Shown: positions 46,084-59,423 of the stretch, in pieces
Layout of the letters: every line of letters starts with the position of its first letter
How positions within the stretch are numbered: position 1 is the first letter of the stretch
Source of the DNA: Aquatica leii
Taxonomy: Eukaryota; Arthropoda; Insecta; Coleoptera; Lampyridae
Direction: 5' to 3'
Assembly (NCBI GenBank): GCA_035610365.1
Contig: CM069432.1
Location: forward strand, 275,999,482 to 276,063,481
DNA: 64,000 nucleotides
Notes under the pieces: model-generated
Seen by the model: only the letters and a program-made list of their open reading frames with translations
The model's database searches: none
Told to the model about the DNA's origin: nothing
Program-made: the position numbers and the translations under genes

Positions 46084-49000
46084 TCTATATATGTATATAT
46101 AAAAATGAATTCCTGTTCGTTAGTCTCGCTAAAACTCGAGAACGGCTGGGCCGATTTAGATAATTTGGGTTTTGAAATATTTGTTGTATTCCAGGGAAAG
46201 TTTAAACGATAAAAAATGTGGGAAAATTGCGAGGAAGGTAGTAAGCGTTACGAAGTTCGCCGGGACAGCTATATGTCAATCCATCCTCTATGTCGATCGG
46301 TACCTCAGACAAAGAGTGCATCCTTCTATTTTTGTGAGTGACGATTACCGCTACGTGCGCAAGAACTTTCTTTACTTAGGTGATAATTTGTGATAGTGAC
46401 ATTTCAAGTTATGTGCTGTTTTTTTGTTGATCTTTTGTGATAGCGACACTTTACTGCTAAATGCGCTAGAACTTTTCTCACTTTGATTAATTACAATTTA
46501 CGATGACGAGGAGAAGACAACCTGACTTAGGTCGTCGCAGTCAATCAAATGTGCGAAAAGCTACCTCACGTGCTAACCGCACTGATGACCAGAGAGAGAC
46601 AGATCAAGCAAATAGTCGTATTGCTATGTCACAATTGCGTTCTTTAGTGAGTGACAATGAAGTAGATAGGCTTAGAATGCAACGAGTTCGTACACATCAA
46701 ACACAACAACAGTGAGAATGACATAATGAAATTGAGCGATTCCGCAGACGCAGTGCTCCTGTGATTCTGGAACGAGCTGCATTCCACTATGATCCGGCAA
46801 TAGATTATTGTGTCGACAAATCGGTAACAATTGGGGAAATGACAATAATTTGTAAATATTGTAAGGCGTTAAAATACAGTGGCGAATCTACTGGATTATG
46901 TTGTGCTGGAGGCAAAGTAAAATTGCCACAATTGATCCCACCACCAGATCCTTTACGCTCTTTAGTTTCTGGGATTGGAAATGATTCTAAGCACTTCTTG
47001 GCCAACATTCAGAAATATAACAGCTGTTTCCAGATGACATCGTTTGGCGCTACACATATTATACAGGAGAATTTCATGCCCATTTTCAAGGTATTATACC
47101 ATAATATTTTTTTATAATATTCATCAACGTTGTATTAAAATATATATCGGAAATAATTATTGAACAAATCTTTAAAAATTACAGATACAAGGACAAATGC
47201 GGAAGTTGATAAGCGTTGTGCTCACAAACCAACATTAAAGAGAACCACTGTCCAAGAATTACAAATGTTTCTTCATCAGAACAACAATTTAGTAAACATG
47301 TTCAAAATAGCATTGGATTGGATGCCATCTGACAGCCATAATATTGTCATTCGAGCTAAAAAAACACCTGCCGGTGAACACACAAAGAGGTTTAATTCAT
47401 CCACCATTGACGAAGTGGCTGTTGCCATTGTGGGAGAAAATTTACAATCTAGAGATATTGTGCATCATCGTCGGAATAATGATTTAAAACGTGTATCTGA
47501 AACACACAGGACTTATTACATATTACAATATTCTTTGATGTTCTGGTAGGGGGAAGATGGATACCATTTTAATATCAAAATGGTAAATCAAGTAACAGGT
47601 AACCAGATTGAACAAGTTAAATAATATTTTTAAATTCAATTCATCTAAGTAACAAATTACGAATTTATCATTTTTGATTGCAGGTGCTAAAACCAACAAA
47701 AAAGTTAGTGCTATGAATTTCTATTTATACAGACTCATGATCCGTGAAGGTGAAGTAAATCATATTTTGATGTGTCGACGACTTTTTCATCAATTTGCAG
47801 TTGACGTGTATGTCAAAATTGAGACTGAGCGATTGACATACATCCGTTTGAACTAACGACAGCTTCGATCAGAGGAATACATCCATTTTCGCGATGTTAT
47901 AAATGCCGATGGCAATGTGAATAATGTGGGAAGAATGACAATTTTGCCAGCCACTTACATAGGAAGCCCGCGCCTCATCACGAATATGCTCAGGATGCTA
48001 TGTCATATGTTAGGCATTATGGCCGCCCAGACTTATTTGTTACATTCACCTGTAACCCACAATGGTCCGAAATCAAGAGGGAATTGCTACATAGCCAAAC
48101 AACAGTTGATAGACATGACATCACTGCCAGAGTTTTTAAACAAAAATTAAAAATTCTCATGAATTTCTTTATAAAGCATCGAGTGTATGGCCAAGTCCGT
48201 GGTTGGGTGTACTCTGTAGAATGGCAAAAGCGTGGTCTGTCACATGCGCACATTTTAGTCTGGTCAGTGGACAAAATAAGGCCAGATGAGATTGATTCTA
48301 TAATTTCAGCTGAAATTCCTGATAAAACAGTTGACACAAAATTGCATGCAGTAGTTACCAAAAACATGATACATGGACCTTGCGGAGTTCTCAACTACAA
48401 TTCACCCTGTATGGTCGACGGCAAGTGTTCCAAGCGATACCCAAGAAACCGGATTGCTGAACCCATAACGGGAAATGATGGATACCCATTGTATCGTCAG
48501 CGATCAGTTGCGAACAATGGGCGATCGGTAGTTGTGAAGGTAAGAGGACAAAATGTTGATGTAGACAATCGGATTGTGATATACTCGCCAATATTGTCCA
48601 AAGCTTTTGAGACTCACATCAATGTGGAATATTGTAACTCTGTGAAGTCGATAAAGTACGTGTGTAAATATGTTAACAAAGGTAGCGATATGGCCGTCTT
48701 CGCGGTAGCCAATGCAAATGACGACCGGATGGGTCGCTATGTAAGTAGCAACGAAACAATTTGGCGTATCTTTTCATTTGCGATCCATGAAAGACACCCT
48801 ACAGTAGTCCATTTGGCAGTCCATTTAGAAAATGGTCAACGAGTTGAATGAATCGAATGCGGCAGACAGATTGGCATGTCCACCGTCGACAACATTAACA
48901 AGTTTTTTCAGTCTGTCAAACTGATTTTGCTCCCACTTTGCTGTATGTTGACATGCCAGGCTATTACATATGGAATGCATCATCGAAATCGTTTCAGCGT

Positions 49001-50926
49001 CGAAAATAAGGAACACCAGTTGAAGGACATCCAAATGTATTCGCTTCAGACGCTCTGGGTCGCATCTACACAGTACATCCAAATAACAATGAAAGTTATT
49101 ATTTGCGGTTGTTGTTTGTGAATGTTCGTGGTCCGACATCGTTTAAACAACTGAGAACAGTTAATGGACAGCTGTGTGCGACTTACCGTGAGGCATGTCG
49201 ACTATTACATTTACTCGAGAACGATTCGCACTGGAGTGATACGTTCAAGGATTCCGTAATATCTTCATCATGCATCAAATCCGTACATTGTATGCGATTA
49301 TCATATTGACATATTTCCCCTCGAATCCAAAAGTTTGTGGAACTGCAGAAATTTACAATGAGACCTTGATCATGATAGAAGATATGTGTTTATTGATGGC
49401 AAATAAAGTATTGTCGTGTTTGGGAATGGCAGCACCCAATCTTCACATGCACGATGCATTAAATTACGAGTTGCAAAGAGAAAAACAGTAAGACATTGAA
49501 GCATTGGCCAAAACAGTTCGTACAAATGTTCCACAATTAAATCAACAACAAGGAATTGCGTACGACACTTTGATAGAAGCTGTGAACAGTGGATCTGGTG
49601 GAATTTATTTCCTTGATGCTCCCGGATGAACCGGTTAAACGTTCTTAATTTCATTGCTTTTGGCGAGGATCAGATCTCGAAATGATGTAGCTCTAGCGTT
49701 GGCTTCAACTGGAATAGCTGCGACTCTGCTAGAAGGCAGGCGAACTGCACATTCTGCCTTGAAATTACCATTAAACATGCAAATCAACGAAACACGAATT
49801 TGCAACGTCGCCAAAAATAGCACAATGGCCAAGATGCTACAGGTTTGCAAATTGATTGTTTGGGATGAATGCACAATGGCCCATCACTGGAGGCACTGGA
49901 CAGAACGTTGAAAGATCTTCGTGACAACCAAAATATTTTTGGTGGGGCCATGATTCTATTGTCAGGTGATTTTCGTCAGACTCTTCCAGTTATTCACCGA
50001 TCAACTGTTGCTGATGAACTAAGCGCATGCCTAAAATCATTGAATTTGTGGCGGTACGTAAAGACACTCCAATTAACAACTAACATGCAAGTATTTTTGC
50101 AACAAGATGAAACTGCAATGTGTTTGCGAAGCAGTGGTTAGACATTGGAAATAACAAAGTCGCAGTGGACATCTCAACACGATTCATCACATTACCCACA
50201 GATTTCTGTTACATCACAGACTCAAAAGAGGAGCTTATTCAGCGTGTTTTTCCAGATTAAGCGCAACAGTTCAATAACCATAATTGGCTTAGTGAAGGAA
50301 CAATATTGGCGGCGAAAAATAAAGATGTCGAAGATCTCAATGCGACTATTCAGAATTTTCGTCCGGGACAGTTGGTTTCCTTCAAATCAGTCGACACCGT
50401 TATGAACCAGGATGACATAGTTAACTATCCCACGGAGTTTTTAAATTCACTGCAAATGCCTGGATTACCACCTCACAATTTGCAGTTAAAAGTAGGATCA
50501 GTTGTCATCATGCTGCGTAACATTAATCAACCTCGACTGTGCAATGGAACAAGACTGGCTGTGAAAAGGGTGATGGATAACGTCATTGAAGCAACAATCT
50601 TAAAGGGAAAATACAAAGGAGAGGATGTCTTGATCCCGCGTATACCGATGATTCCAACGGATTTACCATTCGATTTTAAACGTTTACAATTTCCAGTACG
50701 TCTTTCCTTTGCGATGACCATAAATACATCGTAAGGCCAGTCGTTGGAAGTTTGCGGAATCAACTTGGAGTTTCCCTGTTTCCTGTTTGCAAGTAAGCAA
50801 CATCATGTGTAATTAATCGAAAATAATAATAAAACTTCCTTTTGTTTGTTTTAACATTATTTTATACAAAAGTTTAGGTCTTTTATTTATCGATTGAGGC
50901 AGTACGAAGTCTGCCGGGTCAGCTAG
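46084..50926 (+). mobile_element. Helitron with recognisable 5' and 3' ends
   Basis: The 5' end is TCTATATATGTATATATAAA preceded by A. The 3' end has the hairpin GGCAGTACGAAGTCTGCC followed by GGGTCAGCTAG and a T. These are the standard Helitron 5'-TC and 3' hairpin-CTAG structures inserted between A and T. The 4.8-kb interior carries a broken RepHel gene. There is no TSD and no TIR, as expected for rolling-circle transposition. Confidence 0.9.
46503..50793 (+). pseudogene. Helitron RepHel protein
   Basis: Frames in order: an Arg-rich N-terminus (46503), a zinc-finger-like region (CKYCKALK...GLCCAGGKVKLP), and ESRDIVHH-type blocks. The longest piece is the Rep domain (48000-48851) with the HUH motif in EWQKRGLSHAHILVW and the two-tyrosine region KYVCKYVNKG. 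Helicase pieces follow: EIYNETLIMIEDMCLLMANK, a damaged Walker A (NSGSGGIYFLDAPG), LIVWDECTMA (Walker B), GAMILLSGDFRQTLPVI and LRNINQPRLCNGTRLAV. The last helicase block stops after FAMTIN, and the GQLYVACSR-type motif is missing. About ten frame changes or stops make it dead. Confidence 0.9.
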
Positions 50927-50928
50927 TA

Positions 50929-53191
50929 CCGTAAAACGGGGTTACTTTGGCACCTTCGGCCTATTTTGGCAGCTATTGGTTATTTACTTTTAAATGTTTT
51001 TTTGTTTGTTTACATATATTTTTTGTTTGTTTTTTTAAAGATTCTATTTTATTACAGGCACAAATTGACAAGCAATGCCTAGAAAGTATAAAAAAAAGTT
51101 GGGGTCGCGTACCTAAGCTGATCTTCAAAGGGCGTTGGCTGCCATTAGAGGCGGCATGAGTCAGACGGCGGCAAGCAGGCGCTTTAAAATTTCACGTGGG
51201 ACGCTTCAAAACAAGTTGAAGCGCGAGCATACGCGCCCTCCAGGTCATCCAACCGTATTTACACCTGCAGAGGAGCACTTACTGACAAAAACTTTAGTGA
51301 CAGTGAGCAATTGGGGATTCCCGTTTACCAAAGTTGATATTCGTGAATTGATCCAGAAATACTTAAACAAAAAGGGTCGAAATGTTAAGGAGTTTCATGA
51401 CAATGTTCCTGGACATGATTACCTCGAAAACTTCATCATCCGGAACAAGTTGAGTGTCCGTTTGGCTGCAAACATAAAACGAACACGTGCGGCGGTAGGA
51501 CCAAATCAACTTGTCGAATTCTTTGACAACATTAAAGATGTTATATAAGATATTGATCCTTCTTTGGTTTTTTAATTACGATGAAAGATGACCCTGAAGC
51601 CAAAAAAGTCATTGTTCCAAGAGGAACCAAACGCGTGGAGAGAGTTCAGCAACATTTCAAGACCTCCATCAGTATCATGGTGTGCGGTAACGCTTCCGGA
51701 GATTTATTGCCCTCTATGGTGGTGTACAAGACAGGAAATCTATACGAAGGTTGGACAAAAGGAAGTTCTTCTGGAACAGTCTACAGCAACACACCCAGTG
51801 GCTGATTCGATATAGAACAGTTTAAAAAATGGTTTTGCCAAATTTGAATGCCCAAAATTAAAGACATTGAAAATCCTGGAAAAAAACTTGTTATTGGGAT
51901 CAATCTAGTCTCTCATTTTTCACCTGCTGTCATTGAAGCTTGTGAAGAGAACAGTATTTATATGACTGCGTTCCCACCCAACAGCACCCACCTTATGCAG
52001 CCATTGGATGTGGCAGTGTTTGCCCCGTTTAAAAAAAATGGCGTCAGATTCTAGACAAATGGCGCAGTGAAACCAAATCGTCTTTGTCCGTTCCAAAAAA
52101 ATATTTTCCAACGCTCCTAAATCGATTGTGGCTTGCAGTCAGTGAGAATGTGTCCAATAATTTACAATCTGGATTTCAAGCCACAGGGCTCTGTCCATTT
52201 AATCCACAAGAACTTCTTAAAAGAATTCCAGATTATCAAGACGACGCAAATGTCCAAGCTGGTATCCTAAATGAGAGCCTAATTGAACTGCTCCAAGATC
52301 TAGGCGGATCAAATAAGGAAAAGGTCACTAAAACACCTGGCAGGAAAATAGAGCCCGGTAAACTGGTTCAAGGTTGATGCACCTCAATCAAACTTATCTA
52401 CAGATGAACCAGTCGCTGGCCCTTCACGGACCCAGAGAAAGATTCTTACTAGTAGCGACGATGATAGTGACGACGAACCCGTTGCAAGTTTAATTGCAGT
52501 TCCTAAAAAAATGCCAATAAAAAAGCAAGAAAAAAGGGTTGTTAAAGCTACAGATGCTCTAGAAAGTGAAATAATTACAGAGGTCCTGATTGGATTTGTT
52601 GCAGAAATGCAAAAAATGGATTTGTGGTTTTTGCAATGAGACGAGCACGAACCCATTTTTTGTTTGTTCCCTCTGTACCAACGAAGATTTTGACAGTGAT
52701 GACTCTTTAAAAGATGCTAATTTTTCTCTGTAAAAGGAATGTTTTGTTTTTTTTTGTTTTTTTTTTGTAAAACCTGTAGAGAATTTATGTTTATTTTACT
52801 TTCAGAATTTGTTTTGAGTTGTTCTTTAAATCTTGGTAATAAATAAATGTATTATCAAAAAAAACTTCAATAACTTCCGAAATATAAGACCAAACTCAAA
52901 GCTGCCCGCATAATTTACCATTTTTGATGCCAATGAAGGCTTAATACAGCCTATACATTGGCGTAAATTTGATTTGCAGGTGCTGCCAAAGTAACCCCAA
53001 AATTCTGCCTACTTTTTCACCCAACAAAAATTTTTTTTTCTCCATCATGTGTGGATGACAACCAACCATATTTGGCTGATCTACTGCCAATTGGAGCACT
53101 ATGAAATTTCAAAAAGTTTGATTATGCAATCGGTTTATGACTTAGAGCACCAAAATAGGTCAAAACCTGCCAAAGTAACCCCGTTTTACGG
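50929..53191 (+). mobile_element. Pogo-type DNA transposon (2.26 kb)
   Basis: TIRs of 24 bp, CCGTAAAACGGGGTTACTTT + GGCA, are perfect at both ends (50929 and 53191). TA target duplications lie at 50927-50928 and 53192-53193. It contains a broken transposase. Its left end starts directly after the 3' end of the Helitron. Confidence 0.9.
51075..52730 (+). pseudogene. Pogo-type transposase
   Basis: ATG at 51075 opens MPRKYKKKLGSRT and then meets TAA at 51114. The frame continues with the HTH (GMSQTAASRRFKISRGTLQNK) and CENP-B-like region (NWGFPFTKVDIRELIQKYL, VPGHDYLENFIIR). The catalytic part is damaged. NYDE with the first Asp is near 51570 beside a small deletion, the second Asp motif reads KLVIGINL (Asp lost), and FPPNSTHLMQPLDVAVF keeps the third Asp. 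SGFQATGLCPFNP and an acidic tail follow. Several frameshifts show it is inactive. Confidence 0.9.
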
Positions 53192-53193
53192 TA

Positions 53194-55200
53194 CGTAATA
53201 TAATACTTAGATAATAACTAATAAAATGTGTGTTAACAATAATTATTATATTTTTTTTGTTTTTCTGTAACTTACTATTAGTACCAGTTTTAAATTTGTT
53301 GTACATAAAAAAAATAAAAAATGTTATGGTTTGCCCCACAATAAAAAAAGGCAATATATTTTACAGTATCGGTTAAATAAAACTGCATGTTATTTATTTA
53401 TTTATTTAATATTTTTTTAATATTCATATTTATTGTAATGTAATTTGTTTTAAAACATTTCATTCCGCAATTGTGTTTGCAAAATACAAGTTATTTGGTT
53501 GTCAAAGAAGTTGAATAAAAATTTTACACATGATTTAATTTATGCCTAATTTTAAACGTTATTGATTAATATTTTTGATACGTTCTGTTCATTATATTTT
53601 TACCAAAAACGCATTTGTTAAAATTTTTAACTAATTTAAATATTTAAATAAAAAACGCTAATTCCAAGAAAATCTATCAGCTTTTGACTTTCTTCTATTT
53701 CGTCAATATTTTAAAGCAAATATTAACGGATGTATTTCAGTATTTAGATAGCAAATAACAAAACGAAAGCTTAGAATTTTCTTTAATTAGAAGTTTTGTT
53801 CTCAAGTTAATTATCCACTTAATTTTATGAATAGAAGATAAGATAAGAAAGTGAGTAAATGGAATTTTCTTAGTTTCAGTATTTAGAAGATTTTTCTTTT
53901 AATAAATTTTATCAGTTATCTTCTTGCATTCTTAATTTTTCTTTTATATTTTGCTTGTGTATTTTCTTACAAAATTTATGTGTTTATATTCAAATCAGGA
54001 ATTTATTTATGTTGCCATTAAATATTTAAACAAGATGTATAATAAATTTAAAACTTTAGTATGCAAATTATACTAATTTTTAACATTCAAAAGTAGACTA
54101 CATTAAAACTATAATAAAATAAAAATGTGTTTTGTTTTATACAAATAATACATAATTTCAGTTTAATTGTATAAAAAAGTTATGTTGGACACGTTTAAAA
54201 CTTTTGTTATTAATCTGATTATGTAATTAACAAACAGTTTAATCGTAAAAAATTAAATTAAACAACAAATAATTTAATTTACAAAAACGTGTAAATTATT
54301 ACTAATGAGGAATTATAAAAGTATTAGGAAAACTTTACTTGTTAATAACATGTCAAATACCGTAGTTTTTAATTTGCCATAATGCCAATTTTTTTTTAAA
54401 TTTGAGCGTTGCCTTAAAGCTTTACAAAAAAAATCAGCTAAAATGTGAATTACATGTAGCAACAATATCAAACATCAAAAGTAAACATTTTTTTCAAGAA
54501 ATGAAGAAAACATAACTTTCGTTTGTTTTATTTCTTCTAGAATTTGGTCACCTAATATTCACATAAATTAAATAAATTATTATTAATTAAAGTCTTCTCC
54601 ACATATATTTAATTATTTGTTTTAAATTATAAATATGTTTCGACATTATAAAATATCATCTTCAATATATCTATAATATTATTATGGTATATTAAAAATG
54701 TAGCTATTAAATTACGTTATTGAAAGAGCATACCAAGAATTAAAAATTAAACCGAGAAAATTATAACAAAAATTGCAACTATCAATAAACACACAGCCAG
54801 AATTAAATTAAAATATAAAAAAGAGATAAAATTAAAATTTAGAATTAGAAAGAAGAGCAGTACTTAAATGAAAAAGTTTATTACGACATGAAAAATTATC
54901 ATTAGACAGACGACAAATTTCTAAAATTTCAAAATTGTTAAGATGACTTTTATTGCAAAAACGAAAAAATTTAATATTAAGATCAGAAGAAAAAAATTAC
55001 AAGTGGATAAAATGTGATGATTATATATATATTTAAATTTCTGTTAATAAAAAAATTTATGTTAAGATTAGAACGTTTTTGGGGTTTGGATTATCGTTTA
55101 CTTCTTTCGTTTTCCATTTTTTCACGCACTGATCAAATCAAATCCCTTACAAAAGTGGGTAATTTATTACACTTCTTTCTCTTTTCATTTTTATTTTTTC
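53194..55200. other. No gene recognised
   Basis: Extremely AT-rich, about 2 kb without protein or RNA features. T- and C-rich pyrimidine sequence begins near 55100, which is the reverse side of the LINE remnant that follows. Confidence 0.4.
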
Positions 55201-55209
55201 TCCTTTTTT

Positions 55210-56105
55210 TTTAGCTGTTTCCTCATTCTCCATACTTCTTCCATCCACCTCGCTTTTTTCCGTTTTCTTCTTCTTCGTTCCCACATTTGAACCTAGCTAC
55301 AATTTTTTCTTCTTGTTTTTGTTCCCTTCCCCCTTCAGATATTTTGGATCCCCTTCTTCCTTAATGATATTCTTATAAATCACATTATATCTTTGCGCAT
55401 CTTTCTTGCTTTTCTATGTCTTTTATATCATTCTCTGCTATCCTGCCCGTACTTCACTCTTCCACCCTTTATCTCTTTCTAACATTTCTGTAGTATTTTG
55501 CTTTCGGTTCTTCCTTGTATTTTATATTTCTTTTTCCATTTCTATTTCCACTATTTTTCTTGTATCCTTCTGCCCGTTTATACTCCTTCCACCCTTATAT
55601 TTCCGCGCCATATAAACCACACTTTTTATTAGCTTCTCTCTGTGTTCCCTCTCATTATTATCCCGTTTTATCGTGCAACCCGGATATGTGAATTCCTTCA
55701 CCTGCTGTATTTCCTCCTTCCTCCATTTCCACTGCTCTCTTTTTCTTTCTCCCCTTCTTTTCTGAATGTTTTTTCCGTATTTACTTTTATTTCTTTTTTT
55801 TTCATGTATTTTTCCAGCGTCTTCATTATCTCTTTTATTTCCTTTTCCTCTTTAGCCACCAACACTATTTCATCCGCATAATCCAACGACCACACCTTCA
55901 CTTTCCCTACTAGTTTCCTTTATTTGTTGTCCTTTAATTGTTTTCTCGAAATCCCTCCATTTACTTTCACCCTGCTCTTCCTTTCTTTGTAAATTTCCTC
56001 CATTCTTTCTTTTATTCTTTCCTCTATTATTTTTTTCCTCGCGTATTCCCACAATTTTTCACTGTTCACTATGTCAAAAGCCCTTTTTAAATCTACGAAC
56101 ATGTA
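55210..56105 (-). pseudogene. LINE reverse transcriptase remnant
   Basis: Minus-strand frames carry MFVDLKRAFDIVNSEKLWEY (RT block with the first Asp) at about 56105-55940. After a deletion they carry VWSLDYADEIVLVAKEEKEI (the YADD box, here YADE) and KKEIKVNTEKT at 55900-55770. Lower down, a TYPGCTI remnant of the F.YLG motif follows. The coding strand is strongly A/G-rich. The middle of RT is deleted and the active-site second Asp is changed to Glu. Clade not assigned. Confidence 0.75.
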
Positions 56106-56277
56106 ACGATTAAATTTTAACTTGCAATTCTTTTCGGATGATGGATAGGCAATTTTGCCATCGCCGACGTATGAATACCTGACAAGCAGAAAGTTAAAAG
56201 ACAAGGGCGTTCTTTTTGGAATAGTTTGGTGAGTGGTTAAGCGTCTTTGTTTCTTTGCATAAAAAACTGAAACTTGT

Positions 56278-58545
56278 GTTGAATTTGAGGCTTCCAGTGA
56301 CAGAACAAAGCGAAGAAAAGCACAAAATTTGCGGTCGCAAGCAAGCACAGAAGAATTAACTTATGCTACGAATATAAGTCTGCGGGTTTCTGGACAATTT
56401 GACGCTGCAAAAATTCTTAAAGATGTAACCACTGGCAATCCAATAATCTCGAAACCAAGCAAAAGTTTTTTGTCAGTTGTTCCAGAAAACGTGCTTTCAG
56501 GTGATTCTGTTCTTTCTCCTATGATAGAGAATACACTATCCAGAAATCAGCACCAAGACCTATGAACTAAAAGCGTTTAAAATACTTGTCAATTATATCC
56601 GTCATATAAACTTGTACAACCTGTGTTATTGTTTGGAAAAATCCTAGACCCTCGACGCCCAGATTTTGTAGGCCTATACAAATCCAGTTTTTGCACGAGA
56701 ATGCGGAAACCACGGTCAAAGAAATAAAATAAATAGAACAACAAGAGAGTAAAGTTGTTCCTTTTCAAACTGCAAATAATCACAAAGAAGTAATTGTAAA
56801 ATATAAACTTGCCTTGACGATGGTAGATTGAACAGTTTGTAACGTCCCGTTAGAGTTCATTACATTAAAATTCAATTTTACATTCGTTTATTTTTTGCAA
56901 CTAATATTGCACGTAAATTTATTCAGTTTGGCAACGTCGCGTTGTTCAACTCTACCTGAGTATTAGCTTAAGCTTGCACTTCCGCTTGGGCCACGCTTGG
57001 CCGTGCGTGTCGTAGTGATGCGGGGAAGTCAAATTTTCTTGATTATGGCGTAAAAACGCATACAATTTAATTTTTATTCATTCCATCTAATTGTTGGTGA
57101 GTTTACGTTTATTTTGATATAATTTTTCTATTGAATTTAACATTTTTAGTGGTTTCAAAATGTTACGCAACATTTAGACAAAGGAATTTATTTTGAAGGC
57201 CGTTGTTGTAAATGCAGCGTGAGTACATCATGTCATTTAAAAAACCATTCTAATTATTTATATTTAGGGCCTTTCTTTTACTTTTACTTTTTATTCTGGA
57301 TCTTTTCTTTTACTGGATCATTTATTTTGGTTTTGTCTTTTAATTACTGGATTTTCCGTCATTGGATTTATACATTGGTTCTATGCTTGCTGGTGTGGTT
57401 GCAAATCTACATTCCTTTAGAAGAATTGTATCACTACAACAAAGTATGTGCTAAAAATAGAAGCTATACGATAACGTCATATCATGTGGTGAGTCAACTA
57501 GAATTAAGTTACATTTTACATTCAAGCAATTAAATTCAGTTATTAAAACTTTTCACTCGATAACAAATCAAACGTTTACGACATTTGCATTTAATATTAA
57601 TAATTAATAATTAGATGTAAGATTTTACGTTTTTATCACCAATTTAAAGGTGGTTGGCGCCCTAATATTTTATTTTAAATCCTGTTTTATTTCTAATATG
57701 TTTAATTCAAATATTGTTCTTTGTTCTCTAATGTAAATAGTATATTAAGTTATAGTTAATAAATTAACGGGGTTCACGTCTTTGTATTTATTTTCATTCA
57801 AACTCACACCCAGAGGTCTGTGCTTACGATGGCTGCTGTGGTCAAATTATTATTTTTACTTTTTATTATACATTCTTTATTTCGGAGTAATTTTTTATTA
57901 CAAGTTTACAATGCCATCACGAGTAATTCGTCAACTCAACGTTGCTACCTATGCAATGCAACCTCAAAATAATTTAACAATCTCGATGAGATTCTAAAAA
58001 TGAAAATCAATGAAAACCATTCGCAATTCTGGATGTCCACGTTACATACGTGGCTAAGATTGTTGAGTGTTGTTTGCATATAGCATATAAGCTTCCAACA
58101 AAAAAGTGACAAGCTAGAACTGAAGAAGAAAAGCAGAAGACAAATACTGCTAAACAATTAATATAATCAGAATTTCGTAAGAAGTTAAGGCTTTTCATTG
58201 ACAAACCAAAACCTAGATTCGGTAACACAAATTATAGTAATACGGTTCGTCGATTTTTCTAAAACGCAACTCTTTTTGCTGCTATAACAGGCGTGGATAA
58301 GGATTTAATCAATCGATTTCACGTATTACTGCAAGTTATTTATGTAGCTATGAGATTGATTTGATCGATTTTCAGAAATATTCCTTACAGACAGTTCGCC
58401 TCCGTGGTTCTACATGCCAACTTCAGTGCACAAAGTCCTTATTCACGCCAAAGAAATAATACCTTCAGCATTATTGCCAATTGGGCAAATGTCAGAAGAT
58501 GCTCAAGAATCCTGCAACAACCTAATAAAACAATTTGAGTAATAT
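56278..58545 (+). pseudogene. Decayed member of an uncharacterised family
   Basis: Four blocks in order: DRTKRRKAQNLR and SLRVSGQFDAAKILKDVTT (56300-56430), FGNTNYSNTVRRFF (58220s), ATLFAAITGVDKDLINRFHV (58265-58330), and WFYMPTSVHKVLIHAKEIIP with ALLPIGQMSEDAQESCNNLI (58405-58535). I recall the same ordered blocks in many uncharacterised arthropod and hydrozoan proteins. They look transposon-linked and the Glu-containing SEDAQES block could hold a catalytic acid. The middle (56.6-58.2 kb) is largely unreadable. Function unknown. Confidence 0.45.
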
Positions 58546-59030
58546 CATTTATTTCATCGAATAATTTTCATGTATTTCAAAATTTTATATTAATAAAATT
58601 GAAATTATGAATTTGAAATTAAAAGTTTGCCTCATGACTTATTTAATTCCTAATCTTGAAGTTCTATTCCTATCTTTATTGTTGGTTTTTATTTTCCTAT
58701 AAGGAAACTATAGCGATCTCAGTTTTTTTATTATTTGTATGTACCCACGATGACTCTCGAACCAAAAACCTGAATAACTTAAAATTTGGTATGGAGCTGG
58801 CTTTTCTTATTCTCTCGGATCTGTCAAAACATGGATCTGATAAAGAAACCGGAAGTGGATGTATCCGCCATTTTTACAGTTTGTCTTATACAATTTTGTA
58901 CGTATGTAAATTATTCGAATTGTTTTTATAGTTTCCTTTAGAGATAATTCTTCCTAAGAATTTATTCAAATAAAAATTTTTCTAACATATTAGATGTTTG
59001 ATTTATAATTTAAAGTAAATTCCATATATA
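58546..59030. other. No gene recognised
   Basis: AT-rich. The 91-codon frame at 58656-58931 is hydrophobic without a recognised motif. Confidence 0.35.
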
Positions 59031-59068
59031 ACCTAGGTTCGAATCCTGCGCCTGCGACGATTTTTTTT
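59031..59068 (+). tRNA. tRNA 3'-end-like fragment
   Basis: AACCTAGGTTCGAATCCTGCG resembles a T arm (GGTTCGAATCC) and is followed by an acceptor-like stretch and a T8 run like a pol III terminator. No matching 5' half lies upstream, so this is a fragment or tRNA-derived repeat, not a gene. Confidence 0.3.
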
Positions 59069-59197
59069 AGAAAAATTAAATAAATAAATTTTGGTAATTG
59101 AATGATATTTGTTGTTTGTATTTCTTAGAATATCGTTGAACATTAGCTATTTTATTAGTTTTTAATTGAAGCGGCGGTGATTGTTATACATTTTTAG

Positions 59198-59250
59198 AAG
59201 TGACAGCCACGGGATTTGAACGACGGACCTTTCCCCCACGGCCGATTGCT
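59198..59250 (-). tRNA. tRNA-like fragment, minus strand
   Basis: The minus strand reads GTCGTTCAAATCCCGTGGC, T-arm-like, with upstream GGCCGTGGGGG. It does not fold into a full cloverleaf by eye. It may be a SINE or tRNA-derived remnant just outside the retrozyme insertion. Confidence 0.2.
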
Positions 59251-59423
59251 TGTAAATTGCTTAGTTAATTTATCACTGTAGATAGCTATAAACGATGGTA
59301 AATACGTTGAGTAGTTTAACACCCGCGAATTTCAAAATATGCTTTGAATTATTCGTCGGGATAAAACCACAACGTAAAAGGACATTGGGGGTGAGCAATG
59401 TCAATGCAATTGTGTAAACGCCA

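Noticed and set aside
57219-57533. 104-codon hydrophobic ORF
   Set aside because: Phe/Leu/Tyr-rich from T-rich DNA. Apparent membrane segments are a composition effect.
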